Notes under the pieces: model-generated
Databases searched by the model: none
Told to the model about the DNA's origin: nothing
The model's input: the letters and a program-made list of their open reading frames with translations, nothing else
Made by a program: the position numbers and the translations under genes
NCBI GenBank assembly: GCA_029237695.1
Contig: CM055271.1
Span: 80,673,488-80,737,487, forward strand
Length of the DNA stretch: 64,000 bases
Direction of reading: 5' to 3'
From: Conchocele bisecta
Lineage: Eukaryota; Mollusca; Bivalvia; Lucinida; Thyasiridae
Part shown: one piece after another, positions 53,371-64,000 of the stretch
Numbering within the stretch: the first letter of the stretch is position 1
Layout: each line of letters starts with the position of its first letter

Positions 53371-54899
53371 GTACATGTTCCTTATGGACAGTGTATGCGC
53401 ATTGTTGTCAGCGAAAATTGCATTTGAAACTTACTATCTTTAAAACAAGTATATGTTTAATACTTGTTTTGTGTTGGATGCGTTTGCGTTAATACGAACA
53501 GACCCGGTGAAAAACAATAGCCATTAATAAACACGACACAAACTATATTAGCTCTTACACCATCCATGTAGCATATTGCAACTTTAAGAAATGTAATACT
53601 ATACGATTCAATATGATGCAGCGCGAAAGCATCCAACATATATTGATTAAAAAACAAACGCACATTTTGTTGACAACAATACACATGCGCAGATCTAACC
53701 AGAAGGCGATACCACAATAACGATTGTACGATAGTGATATTACGATGGCATTAACGGAACACCGTGCATGTATATGCCATTTCCCTTTAAATCGATGGAT
53801 GTTTATGGTGGTCATTACGGTGCGAACAAACTCCAAATGGAGATTGAAATAATGAAATATTCTGATACAGCACAGTAAAATTATTTAGAAAAATAGTATT
53901 TACCATATTTTCATAAGACTGCATAAAACAGTATTCTTGCTGAAAATGGCTCAATTCAATAAATGGGTAGCCGGCTGAAAAGAGGGATATTACGCTGATC
54001 CGATCAGGGAATGTGCTGGTCGCTATGTTATAAACATAATGCCGCTGAATAACCGTTTTGAATGTTCTCTGATCGCAGGTGCAGGTTAAGTCATATTGAC
54101 CTGAGTGTATCAATTACTCGCTCGGATAAGCCATCGCGCAATTCGGGAACCCTGCTACGTGTTGGCACGATTTATGTGACACTCTTATGCAAGTTCCTAC
54201 AGGATAGTATAAACATGCCGCGTTTTACGGAACTACGTGTTGATGCCAGTTTATCATGTCTGGCTACCTCGATTGTGCAGCTGCGGTGGCTACATGTAAG
54301 TGGTTGATGTAATGGCCATAAGAACCGTCGTACCGGTTTCAAAACTCGCAGGGTAATTTCAGTGTGTTAATATGCAAAATAGAAATAGTATTCCCAGATG
54401 TTACCGAAAATACTATATAGATGTAAACTATACTCAGAAGGAAAAAGGAAAAGAAATGTTGACTCCCGTTAAGCCGCAATAACTTGTTTATTATTTCATA
54501 ATTCTCGACACATGCATCGTCTCTGGCGCATCATCTTTGAAAAACGCGTATAAATAGGTTTGGTAACAAAAGTTTGTCAGAAGACAACAAAGCGCGCCTA
54601 GTGGTGTTTTTGTTTAACGAATATAAATACGCTGTGTGAAAGGAAACACAAAATAAAAGGGAATTTGCCCCACTGTTAAGGTAAATTGTTACCTTGACCT
54701 TGGGGTTATATGTGGTCTGAGTGTGATGGCTGTTGAAGGGCATGCTAGAGAAACATTACAGGAAGGGATGGGTAAAATATCAAGAAGAAAGCACTAAAAC
54801 GTTTCGTTTCTACGTCGCGTAAATACGAAATTAAGAAACATAGTTTCCTGTATTCATGACGTATGCAATGGCGAGGTCTTAATATGTGGCTGCAACTGG

Positions 54900-55130
54900 A
54901 TAAATGGGGTTTATGGGAGTTGTGACCAGTACAACTCTTGATCAATACCACACTTCAGTAGCCTGTTCATGATTTATATTGCTTGCTAGAAGCAGTGCGG
55001 GTGTTTCATTGCTGTAATGGCGAATATATTATATCATGACCGGACTGTGCGGGTGCACAGGATGATCTGGGTTAACACTCGTCGCAAAACCCATGAGCCC
55101 CATTTCCCCAATCACAGCCATAATAATACG
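54900..55130. mobile_element. Copy of the 235-bp inverted-repeat family
   Basis: Blocks in order are TGGGGTTTATGGGAGTTGTGA, CTCTTGATCAATACC, GGGTGTTTCATTGCTGTAAT, CGGGTGCACAGGATGATCTG and ATGAGCCCCATTTCCCCAAT. The two ends are inverted. Confidence 0.65.
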
Positions 55131-56846
55131 TTGCTACGCGGCGTGGAAACAAACAATTTATAGGCCATTTGATTTGCATATGGATATACAAATGTAGCGC
55201 GGCGGAACGAGTGGCAGATATCCATAAACAAAGCCAATCGCATACAAACATATACAGAATATCCACTCATATACACAAACATGTGCAAGCATAAATACAT
55301 GACATACGTACATAAACAGTGACTGTGTTTCACAAACGAAATGATCTAACAACCGAGGACGCACAATTTCCATTCATTGGAGCGGGCGGTTTACTACAGT
55401 GACTGTAGCGTTTTTCTGCTCCTTACCTATTTGTATATACATGTACTAATATCGTATACATATCGTAATCGTTTTGCATTGGTATATTTAATGAGCATAT
55501 CGTATGATCATATAATATTGGTATGTTTGTACCGTATCATCGTATAGTACAAACGTTCTATACGAATATTATACAAACATACGATATCCGTTCGTATATA
55601 CGATATATCCGTACGGATATGGTATGGATATACCATAATCTGGTATGTTTGTACGATACAAACATACCAGAATTATACACATGTATAAAACCCGTATAAA
55701 CGTACGATTTGAATGGTATATCTATACATGTACGATATTGGTTGGTATGTACGGTACAAACATACCGTACGTTTATACTATATGCATATCGTATAGAAAA
55801 CATATCGTATTGGTATGGTATACGTATAGTATTGGTATAGTACGTAAGGTTGACCTGCAAAAAATGTATATGATAATCAAGTAGTGATAATATTGTCTTA
55901 TACCTTGTACATGTATGCAGGTGTAACACTTTCTAGGTTGATATATATATATATATGTACAGTATGGAAAATTGAATTAATTAAACGGTACTGGTGAGGA
56001 ACATTTCGTTTGTGATAACTTTGTGAAAAAATAAGGCATATGCTTTGAACAGTGTTCACGAAATAAATAGTTTATGTATTGCTAGTATTTTGATGTGGAG
56101 ATATGTTCAATACCATAACATGTGATTGTTTTAGACATCTGGTGAGAATAATGTGTGGTGGCTAATTGAAAAGAAGAGTATGTATATTTACGGGTGTACA
56201 TGTGTGGGGTGGGTTGGGTTGTATGTGGGGTTGGCACGGTTGAAACATGATATTGATCGATATTAATATGAGATCTCTTAATTCCTTAAAACAATAAAAT
56301 GGTTTGTGATGTGTTTTTGCATCATGACATTTTAAATAAGACAGAGAATATGTTCAAATGGTTCAAATTATTGTTAAGACAATGATCCCATAAAAATATA
56401 GTTTACACAGCCGTACATTCGTGACGTAATATGACACCTTGTGTCCAGCGTAGATCCTGATCAGCGTGCACCCCGCGTAGTCTCACTATGAACATAGGAA
56501 GGACAACTCAGTTCAGACATATAGGTTTTTACGGACGTCAGAAAATGTTATTAAGTGTCTGGTTAGCAAACAGTGTAGTTCGTAATAAGACTGATCGCTG
56601 TAAGCTCTGTCAGGTCAGTTTTCAACCAATGGATCATTTACAATATGACTGACCAGCTGACCATTTGGAATACCGGTGTATAATTACGTCTCTGGGGTAT
56701 TGAATGCTCCACTGCTTAGAGCTGAATGTTGCTTAGACCGTTGTCGGCAATACATGTACATATCGTTCGTTAGAAGTATGCACTCTGATCAACAACGATT
56801 TCCAGCTTTGACAAACTTATGAGAATAAATCCATTCACACACAAGC

Positions 56847-57046
56847 CACATGTGGAAGACTCGGACCTAGGAATCGAGACTTGGCTCATTTGGAAAACGT
56901 TACCCCACCCACCCATTTCCATACACTATACATCATTGTACAGCTTTTTAAAGGCTGTAATATATAGTGTATGGAAATGGGTGGGCGGGGTAACGTTTTC
57001 CAAATGAGCCAAGTATTGGGTCCTAGGTCCGAGTCTTCCACCTGTG
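56847..57046. repeat. Long hairpin with 80-90 bp arms
   Basis: The left arm begins CACATGTGGAAGACTCGGAC and the right arm ends GTCCGAGTCTTCCACCTGTG. The inner GTTACCCCACCCACCCATT block is mirrored with few changes. The loop around 56936-56962 is AT-rich with a short AGCTTTTTAAAGGCT palindrome. No coding capacity is seen. Confidence 0.8.
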
Positions 57047-57354
57047 ACACAGGCGACCCCTAAAAGCCGGTACTTCACGCCGCTGTAGGTGGTTTTAGTA
57101 AGTAGGTGCGAACCTAGGCTCATCGGATTTAATATGTGCAACGAATCAGCATGTAGTAAAATAACAAATAATTTACACTGTAGTTGGGTAATTAATGACT
57201 GTATACGCCCCTGTGGGCCACACCATTGTACTCAAATTGGAATTTATTCAACTGAGTTATGCTGTGTTAATGAACAAACAAACAATATTCGTATTTCACG
57301 GAACCTATAAATTATTTAAATTAAATGCTGTCAGTTTTATAATTACGATAATAA

Positions 57355-57600
57355 ATATTTGGTTGTGACTGGAGAAATTGGGCTTCTGGCATTTGTGACT
57401 AGTGTAGATCTTGATCAAATAGCACACCCATATAGCATTAAAATATACATAATGCTTGATAGCAGCATGATGGGTGTTTCATTGATGTAATGCAGATCAG
57501 TGCATATCTTGATCAGACTGTATGGATGCACAGGCTGATCTAGATCTACACTGGTCGCAAAACGCACGCATAAGCCTCATACGCCACATTATAACGTTTA
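57355..57600. mobile_element. Copy of the 235-bp inverted-repeat family
   Basis: Blocks in order are TTGTGACTGGAGAAATTGGG, CTTGATCAAATAGCACACC, GGGTGTTTCATTGATGTAAT, ATGCACAGGCTGATCTAGAT and ACTGGTCGCAAAACGCA. It is one of the best-kept copies and lies inside palindrome 2. Confidence 0.68.
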
Positions 57601-58863
57601 TCCTACACGATTAAACTAATGGCCACTTGGCAGCTGGTTGACAAAAAGAACCTTATGACTATTACAATAATGATCGGGATTCCGGACCACTCTGCAATAT
57701 TCTCATAGGCTGCAGAAAATTCACTATAATTCACTGACTATCAGTGTACATGTATATTATGATCGGACTGCGCCAATGAAACGGTTAATATGTTGACATA
57801 CAGTAGCGCTTTTCTGCAGGTCAACTATACGTATAGGTACTATAAGAATACGATATGTTTTCTATACGATATGCATATAATATAAACGTACGGTATGTTT
57901 GTACCGTACATACCAACCAATATCGTATAGATATACCATTCAAATCGTACGTTTATTTGATTTTTATACATGTGTATAATTCTGGTACGTTTGTATCGTA
58001 CAAACATACCAGATTTGTGTACGGTATAAATGTACCAGAATACCGTAAATGTATACGATATATTAACGGTGTTTCCGTGTACTATTTGCCCTAATATTTG
58101 GTCCGCCCCTAATATTTGGTCTGCCTCGGCAGTTCTTTTTCATAATATTCAGAAGAGACTGACTTCTCAAAATTGCGTTCTCAAAATATATCCACAAAAC
58201 GAGAAACAAAATACAATTAAATAATGAAAAACTTGTGATTGTTTACGAGATACGATTCGATATGCCTAGCTAGAGTTTAATCTCTCACCCAGTGTATAGG
58301 CACTTTTATGCCACACTTCGGGAATGGTATATTCATACCATATCCGTACGGATATATCGTATATACGAATGGATATCGTATGTTTGTATAATATTCGTAT
58401 AGTACGTTTGTATAATGTAAACAAACTGTACTATACGATGATACGGTACAAACATACCAATATTATATGATCATGCGATATGCTCATTAAATATACAAAT
58501 ACTATACGATTACGATATGTATACGATATTAGTATATACAAATAGGTAAGGAGCAGAAAAGCGCTATTGTATTCAGTGGTTACGAATACAGGAAGGTAGC
58601 TTTTATCAACAGGCTGCCAATCATACACATGTACATGTGTAGCAGAATAATGCAATGTACTAATATATCACAGTGCGTTTGGATTACGTCCTTTGTACTT
58701 GTTGGTGTCCTGCTTAGAGATGTTCCACTGTATTATCATATGATTTTATAGAATGCCTACTGAGATCGCCAAACATAATGTTGTGTTGGGCATACGTTAA
58801 CAGAACTGGTATATTTCCGAAACTTCATTTCTTTCATCAATTAAATAGTTATGTTCTCAACTT

Positions 58864-59340
58864 AACGGTCTATGTTCCGAGTGGTTTGATATACACTGTG
58901 GATTATATCAGGACTGTTCTCTGTCACCTCTATTATTTAACATATTCATCAATTATTTTTCCATACATATTAAGGCTTTGTGAAAAGGTGTCCAGTTTGA
59001 TGACGAGGTATTATGCATTTTACTGTATGCATAAATTATGACATAGTGTTGATTGCAGCAAACGAAGCGGATCTATAATGTATGCTTAACATGCTTCATC
59101 AATGGTGTGATTTAAACAACATGGTCGTGAATAATAAAACAAAAATATAAATTCGCATTTTCAGCCACCATCTGTGTATCGAACTGTTTTCCAATTTATA
59201 TGTGGACCCGAAACAATGTGAATTTTTGACAGATACATCTTAGTCTTATTCTGAGTGAAACATTATATTATAATATCACAGAAAAAATGGTTGCGCATAA
59301 TGCTGGTATAGCACTAGGTTTGAATAGGCGGCATGCCTCA
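58864..59340 (+). pseudogene. LINE reverse transcriptase fragment
   Basis: Short pieces in changing frames read NGLCSEWFDIHCGLYQDCSL followed by SPLLFNIFIN (motif B region, near 58864-58955). DDIVLIAANEADL follows (catalytic box, about 59040-59080), then MLHQWCDLNNMVVNN and, further on, MVAHNAGIALGLNRR (near 59287-59330). The order is that of an LINE RT, from a family different from those at 23555 and 40597. Only about 150 residues remain, with stops and frameshifts. Confidence 0.7.
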
Positions 59341-59344
59341 TGAT

Positions 59345-60030
59345 GTTTTTTTTAATTTTTTTTTTTTTTTTAAGATATTATTTGACTGGTAGAATCAGTA
59401 ATAAATTTACTACTTATATTTCATTTTTACCAGGCAAATTGTGATACATATAAGGAGGAACCCCTACCGTTAATATGAAAAACGATGATGATCAGATATG
59501 TTCATGGATGACAAGCCCTTATACATTGTAAACAGAGACGTTAGCGGTGTAGGCGGCAATAAATTGCGAACTTATCATGCTTACAAACACGCATTTGTGT
59601 TCGAGAAAATTGTTGAATATTTTTGCCAATTAAACATTGCTCAGCGTTTGCGAATTTTTTTATTTTGCGTCGCACCAATAGGGTTAGAAATGGTCGCCGT
59701 TTTTGAAAACAGGAAATCGCTTGATCAGACTGGTCAGAACCTCCGCTGTTTGCAAAGGCTAGGTGGTACATTTCGCATTTTTGTGATCAGTGTATGCGTA
59801 TTGTCTGTGTATTATTGTCTGTTCCGGGACATTGACAAACTTGATAAACCCTGATGAGATGCACCCCAGTGCACCCCCCCCCCACAATATGTAGGTGAAT
59901 AATTTTAAATGCGCACTAATCACTTGCAAAATACGCGTTTGGTTAAGGTCTGAAACAGATATGAATTATGAAGTTCCCAAACCTGAAAGTAATCTATTTA
60001 AAAACAGCTTTTCATACTCAGGTGGGCTGA
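59345..60030. other. Noncoding stretch with poly-T and poly-C tracts
   Basis: A T-rich tract lies at 59345-59373 and a C tract at 59874-59883. A piece of the 415-bp repeat (AAGGAGGAACCCCTACCGTT) is present at 59452-59471. A 118-codon frame at 59498-59854 resembles nothing known. Confidence 0.35.
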
Positions 60031-60530
60031 NNNNNNNNNNNNNNNNNNNNNNNNNNNNNNNNNNNNNNNNNNNNNNNNNNNNNNNNNNNNNNNNNNNNNN
60101 NNNNNNNNNNNNNNNNNNNNNNNNNNNNNNNNNNNNNNNNNNNNNNNNNNNNNNNNNNNNNNNNNNNNNNNNNNNNNNNNNNNNNNNNNNNNNNNNNNNN
60201 NNNNNNNNNNNNNNNNNNNNNNNNNNNNNNNNNNNNNNNNNNNNNNNNNNNNNNNNNNNNNNNNNNNNNNNNNNNNNNNNNNNNNNNNNNNNNNNNNNNN
60301 NNNNNNNNNNNNNNNNNNNNNNNNNNNNNNNNNNNNNNNNNNNNNNNNNNNNNNNNNNNNNNNNNNNNNNNNNNNNNNNNNNNNNNNNNNNNNNNNNNNN
60401 NNNNNNNNNNNNNNNNNNNNNNNNNNNNNNNNNNNNNNNNNNNNNNNNNNNNNNNNNNNNNNNNNNNNNNNNNNNNNNNNNNNNNNNNNNNNNNNNNNNN
60501 NNNNNNNNNNNNNNNNNNNNNNNNNNNNNN
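60031..60530. other. Assembly gap (500 N)
   Basis: Exactly 500 N characters occupy this interval, so the true length is unknown. Reading frames drawn across it are meaningless. Confidence 0.99.
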
Positions 60531-60763
60531 ATTCTGGAAGTAACCCACATAACGCCGCCGTTACCCGCTGTATCACCCTGGACACAGTCGACACTTCTGC
60601 ACCCCTAATGTGTCGCCCACCACCGCCCACCACTTGCCAGTAGTTATCAAAACCTGCCAAGATATAGAAAATAAATACAATGGTTCGGCGAAAATGTGTC
60701 CCACAAGTGTAATGTGATATGATGATACACACGCCGTTATCAAATATCATCAAACTCCGACAA

Positions 60764-61197
60764 GGGGTTTGTTTGTTGCGGTTTAAAGGACTGTCAACAG
60801 CTACGGTCATTTAAGGCCGGGTCAATGGGTTTAGTACTAAATACCATATATTACCTGTACAAGTGCATGTTCAAGTACATGTACAATGAGGGGAAAATCC
60901 CAAAATCAGAACTGAATATTTACAATAAAAAAACAATATATTCATCACTGAAATCAGAATAATCCTGATCTGTTGCTAGGTCCTCGCCACACCAGAATCA
61001 CTTGGTCCCATCTCAAAAGCAGTATGTTCGGTAATAATCTTACTACTTTTATAACGGGCAATAATCCAATTCAACTCCCAGGTAACAATAGAGCCAAACA
61101 TAAAAACGTACCTGATGGCCAAACCAAGCAAGCAAATCGTGATTCCTATAAGGAGGAACACCTACCGTTAATTTACACCATCGCGTTCGCCCGACCA
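60764..61197 (-). repeat. About 430-bp dispersed repeat, copy 2
   Basis: The segment is the inverted-orientation match of 31183-31600. Shared words are ATTTAAGGCCGGGTCAATGG, GGGTTTAGTACTAAAT, CTAGGTCCTCGCCACACCAG and AGGAGGAACACCTACCGTTA. It begins with a GTTTGTTTG tract, the complement of the CAAA tail of copy 1. Confidence 0.7.
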
Positions 61198-61569
61198 ACA
61201 ACCCACCCGACAAGGGGTAAACATATAATTAACAATCACTCTCAGAATTTATAAAAAATACTTAACTACGCGGGTTTAAAAGGGACAACCACATGTAATA
61301 GGATCTCTTTCGAAAGAGATAGAATATTGTCATCACTAGCTAGCTATCTCGTTCCCACTATATAGCATATGCTTCTGAAGAAATCGGATATCGTTCCCAC
61401 GAGTTAGCCATTTCGTTCCCATTACATAGTTAGCCAGTCAATGATAGCATCAAATTGGTGGAGTTTTGTCAACATCTACTTGTCAAATAAAAAAAACAAT
61501 TGGGAAAGGTGATTTTTTGGTATTCATGAAAAGTGCTTGCATTAAAACATTTTAGATGTAATCTGTTTA

Positions 61570-61700
61570 TCTAAACCTTCGTAGGCAGAAAAAAGAGTTG
61601 GAAGGTTAATGACGGGAACTGCTGGACGAATCTTCCAACTCTTAAAACATTTAAATTGTACTACTGTCTGTTCCACTTTTTTTTCTGCCGACGAACGTTA
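61570..61700. mobile_element. Small MITE with TTTTCTGCC(G/T)ACGAA ends
   Basis: The left end TTCGTAGGCAGAAAAAAG is inverted at the right (TTTTTTTTCTGCCGACGAAC). An inner GAGTTGGAAG / CTTCCAACTC pair is also inverted. A right-end fragment of the same family lies at 11449-11480. Confidence 0.65.
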
Positions 61701-62832
61701 ATATAGTGTGGCATTAACACATTAATATAGTGTGACATAGAGAAGGGCGGGAAAAAATCAAACCCCGCTGACCCGTCTGACGATACACTGCATTTTGAAT
61801 GTCCGTTCGATCTCTACGGTGTTAAAAAGAAATATTTGGTCCATTATTTTAAACATCACATGTAGCCACGTGTTACATGTTACGTGAAGAGTTATTTATA
61901 GAACACCGCGACAGCGAACATACGAGTACACTGTAGGCGAATCGGTGTTGTAATTGCTTACATGCTCGAAAACCCTTTATAATTGAATTGGAAGAAAACT
62001 GAGGCACAAATGATAGGCAAAAGGCTGTAATTCATGGTAATTGCATGTCCATTGACGATATCAGCAACTTGCAGTGTACAATAAATGGGCAACAGAAAAA
62101 GTCCTGTACATAACTTCTAGTACGCGCAACAAGGCTGAAAACGGACCATTTGGTACTGGTAATCCAATTTGAAATATGCAGCTGCCTAACGGCAACCAAA
62201 TACCACAGAGAGCTACCAAAACTATGCGTTCCCATATAAACTATTGTAATATGCTCATGAAACAAATATTCCAACCTTGGTAAGCAAAACAGCAGTAATA
62301 TACCAAATTACCAACCAATCACAGAAACAATGTTTCTCTAGCCGCCAAGCCGAAGGGCCGCCAAAAGTTAAATAAAATAAATAGTTTACACGTATATACT
62401 TACACATTCCGCCGATACCTTCCTGGCAACTCCCCTTGGGACAACAGCTGTGGCACCCGTGACAACTGATCAAACACAATAAAGGGAATATCGCCCCGAA
62501 GTGGACACTCCTCTTTTTACAACAAATGACAAAGAAGCACGGCAGAATGTGCAATATATATAAATGTAGAACTACAAAAATAAAGTACAGAAAAAGGCTG
62601 CAATTAACAAAAACAGAAAATAAAACAAAAATAAATTAACACCAGATCACCCGTCCTAACACCCCATTCTTCAAATCAAGCCTTTGGATCTACATTTATG
62701 TCTTAAAATGGAAAGGTACTACTATATGCAACAAAGACAGTGTGTTCCAGATGAACGAGTAAGCTTGTCAAATAGGAAAGAACTTACTAAGCCCTCAATC
62801 TCGTGGCCAGACACACATACATGTACATGGAT
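61701..62832. other. Noncoding region between MITE and hydrolase-like remnant
   Basis: No recognised gene is present. A cysteine-rich minus-strand frame at 62255-62554 has no known match. This could be the 3' region of the retrotransposon at 62833-64000. Confidence 0.3.
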
Positions 62833-63351
62833 TTATGATTTCCTCAACCTCTTAATAACATGTAGATAAACATTGGTGAGAACAGTTACACCTTCAGTAT
62901 TAAGGTGCAAACATCCATCTCGTACAGCAAAAAGATGCCTATGCAGAACACCATTTTTCCCCACGAAAAGGCGAAAGGTAGAAATAAACGGTACTTTTCG
63001 TAACTTACAAAAACGCATTAACAACCTATTTGTTGCTTTAACCAAAGATGCACTTGATGACCAATCAACAGGTCTAGGAAGAATAGCCGAGAAAATAGGC
63101 TTAATGTCTGGGTTAATCAATTTGATAATGGCAAGTAAGTTATTCAACGCAGAGGGAAAAGTATCCGGAGCCAGTTTGAAAATGTCATTAGTACCCGCAG
63201 GAATAATGATGTAATCCGCAGACGACACCGTACGTTTAAAAGAAGAATTCCTTTCAAATTGTTGAACCAGTCTGCCAAGTGTAGTACCTGGAAAACTGTA
63301 TGTCTCTAGATAGTCTATGCCTTCAACGTATTTCCCAATGGAGTCGCACAC
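62833..63351 (-). pseudogene. SGNH-hydrolase-like domain of a second recombinase retrotransposon
   Basis: This minus-strand frame of 172 residues is open over the whole domain. It has MCDSIGKYVEG (block I with CDS), YIIIPAGTNDIFKL (block III), FSAILPRPVDWSSS, and AVRDGCLHLNTEGVTVL (block V with Asp and His). It is clearly paralogous to the domain at 26825-27450 but better preserved. The recombinase remnant lies directly upstream on the same strand (63420-64000), the same arrangement as in the first element. It is part of a retrotransposon rather than a host gene. Confidence 0.75.
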
Positions 63352-63419
63352 ACGAATCGTCTGCTTCCGGCATAAGAAGTTGGGGAAAAAATAAAATAAA
63401 ACAAATTGTCATACACTAT

Positions 63420-64000
63420 TCAGAATAATACCGCATTCATAGCGCGTGCAACTTGTATCTTATCATCAACTGAAAAAGTCTAATACTTTTGATAAGCATC
63501 ACTCCTCCAATCTCCATGCAACTCGGAAGAAACACCAGCATGGAAAGCTAAAGTAGCACCACCTCGACGAAAAGTGTATGTTGAATAAGCCGAACAATCC
63601 AAACCAATACGATTTATTAAATTTCTCAACCTAGGCTGAAATTATGCATATGTAAAGGCACGAGTAGATGACCACGAACAAAGTGGTCTATTTTTTTGAT
63701 ACTGGACAAGGCTTTAACATATTGCCGTAAGCAGAAATTGGACATAAAACAGAATCGGACCTAACTAAAGGAACCGTTAATTTTCGCTCCCCAAATTATA
63801 ATGTCTTTGACCAACGGAAATTCACCAACAAGATCTCGCCATTTTTAATCACATCGCTCCTAAAAAAACACCTGTTTGACATATCAGACTTTGTACTCAA
63901 CACTAAATTGGACTTCCTTGCCATCAAGAAATTGCTAATAGACATAAACACCAGAACACTACATCGCCCTTGAATGACATATCCAAATGAGAAAAAAATC
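63420..64000 (-). pseudogene. Tyrosine recombinase of a second Ngaro/DIRS-like element, truncated by window edge
   Basis: Minus-strand pieces read SNLVLSTKSDMSN, RSDVIKNGEILLVNFRWSKTL, then a stop, then FGERKLTVPLVRSDSVLCPIS. Further pieces in other frames resemble the catalytic HxxR region (TFRRGGATLAF near 63555) and end with a DDKIQVARAMNA stretch. The order matches the recombinase at 27460-28343. Several frameshifts and stops break it, and the N-terminus lies beyond 64000. Confidence 0.7.

Larger units (their letters stand above)
48305..54690. repeat. Very large imperfect inverted repeat (palindrome 1)
   Basis: Three segments on the left match three on the right in inverted orientation and mirrored order: 48305-48475 with 54515-54690, 48800-48960 with 54090-54240, and 49490-50060 with 51402-51865. 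Shared words include GTCAGAAGACAACGAAG-type, GTGTTGGCACGATTTATGTG-type and GTAATGTATTGCGAGTAAC-type blocks. The arms are clearly diverged, so this is an old structure rather than a read artefact. The right arm is longer because of about 1.1 kb of extra DNA at 52100-53230. No transposase is visible in it. Confidence 0.75.
55385..58575. repeat. Very large imperfect inverted repeat (palindrome 2)
   Basis: The left outer arm 55400-55870 matches 57790-58570 in inverted orientation, with about 250 bp of extra DNA in the right copy. The central hairpin at 56847-57046 has its centre near 56946, close to the midpoint of the whole. Both outer arms are dense in TATACGATA, GTACGGTATGTTTGTACC and similar short palindromes. 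Each outer copy also has ends of the AGCGCTTTTCTGC type, so the alternative is two copies of one small element in inverted orientation. Confidence 0.68.

Noticed and set aside
55558..55929. 123-codon minus-strand Tyr/Ile-rich frame
   Set aside because: It lies in the palindromic TATACGATA-rich arm; composition alone explains its openness.
59498..59854. 118-codon plus-strand frame
   Set aside because: No domain is recognised, and nearby sequence is built from repeat fragments.
59895..60810. Reading frames of up to 270 codons on both strands across the N gap
   Set aside because: They exist only because N is read as an open codon. The flanking real sequence has no domain.
62255..62554. Cysteine-rich 99-codon minus-strand frame
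   Set aside because: No recognisable motif. The cysteines do not follow a zinc-finger spacing, and it lies in degraded retrotransposon DNA.

Overview
The window looks like a piece of an invertebrate animal chromosome, most likely a bivalve mollusc. The reasons are the mix of transposon families, the many short inverted-repeat elements and minisatellites, the almost complete lack of recognisable cellular genes, and a 500-N assembly gap at 60031-60530. No species can be named from sequence alone. Positions 1-8845 are different: an AT-rich, intron-free, gene-dense block that reads as an endogenous DNA virus of the Polinton/Maverick (adintovirus-like) type, cut off by the left edge of the window.

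Viral block (1-8845): on the minus strand lie an integrase N-terminus, a small helical protein, a jelly-roll/fibre-like protein, a candidate penton-like protein and a long coiled-coil membrane protein. On the plus strand lie a 107-residue protein, a large protein with a C-terminal membrane anchor, the double-jelly-roll major capsid protein, the FtsK/HerA-type packaging ATPase, and a run of small proteins, several with hydrophobic segments. Capsid and ATPase genes overlap head to tail, and two gene pairs diverge from 37-53 bp AT-only spacers. At least ten frameshifts or stops break seven of the genes, so this copy looks defective or badly base-called. DNA polymerase B, the rest of the integrase and the left terminus would lie to the left. 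No protease was found.

Mobile-element remnants (8846-44500): a HARBI1-like transposase pseudogene whose intron holds a TTAA-flanked inverted-repeat element (9930-11083, with a sister copy at 20940-21418); several palindromic MITEs; tandem repeats at 15530-16585 and 22230-23120; a LINE with reverse transcriptase and RNase H (23555-26115); a tyrosine-recombinase retrotransposon on the minus strand with RT, recombinase and an SGNH-hydrolase-like domain (26825-31132); a second Harbinger remnant with transposase and Myb/SANT-like parts (31868-33062); a pogo/Tigger-like element flanked by TA (35810-37107); minisatellites (37490-39930); and a nearly complete endonuclease/RT LINE that starts with a 2A-like motif (40597-43562).

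Right part (44500-64000): a palindromic satellite (45421-46135), two very large imperfect inverted repeats (about 48305-54690 and 55385-58575), ATCG-type satellites nested in the first, a LINE RT fragment (58864-59340), the gap, and a second recombinase plus SGNH-hydrolase module running off the right edge (62833-64000). I see no rRNA, CRISPR array or convincing tRNA, and no clearly intact host gene. A short RING-finger-like exon at 17138-17250 is the only candidate for host-type coding sequence.
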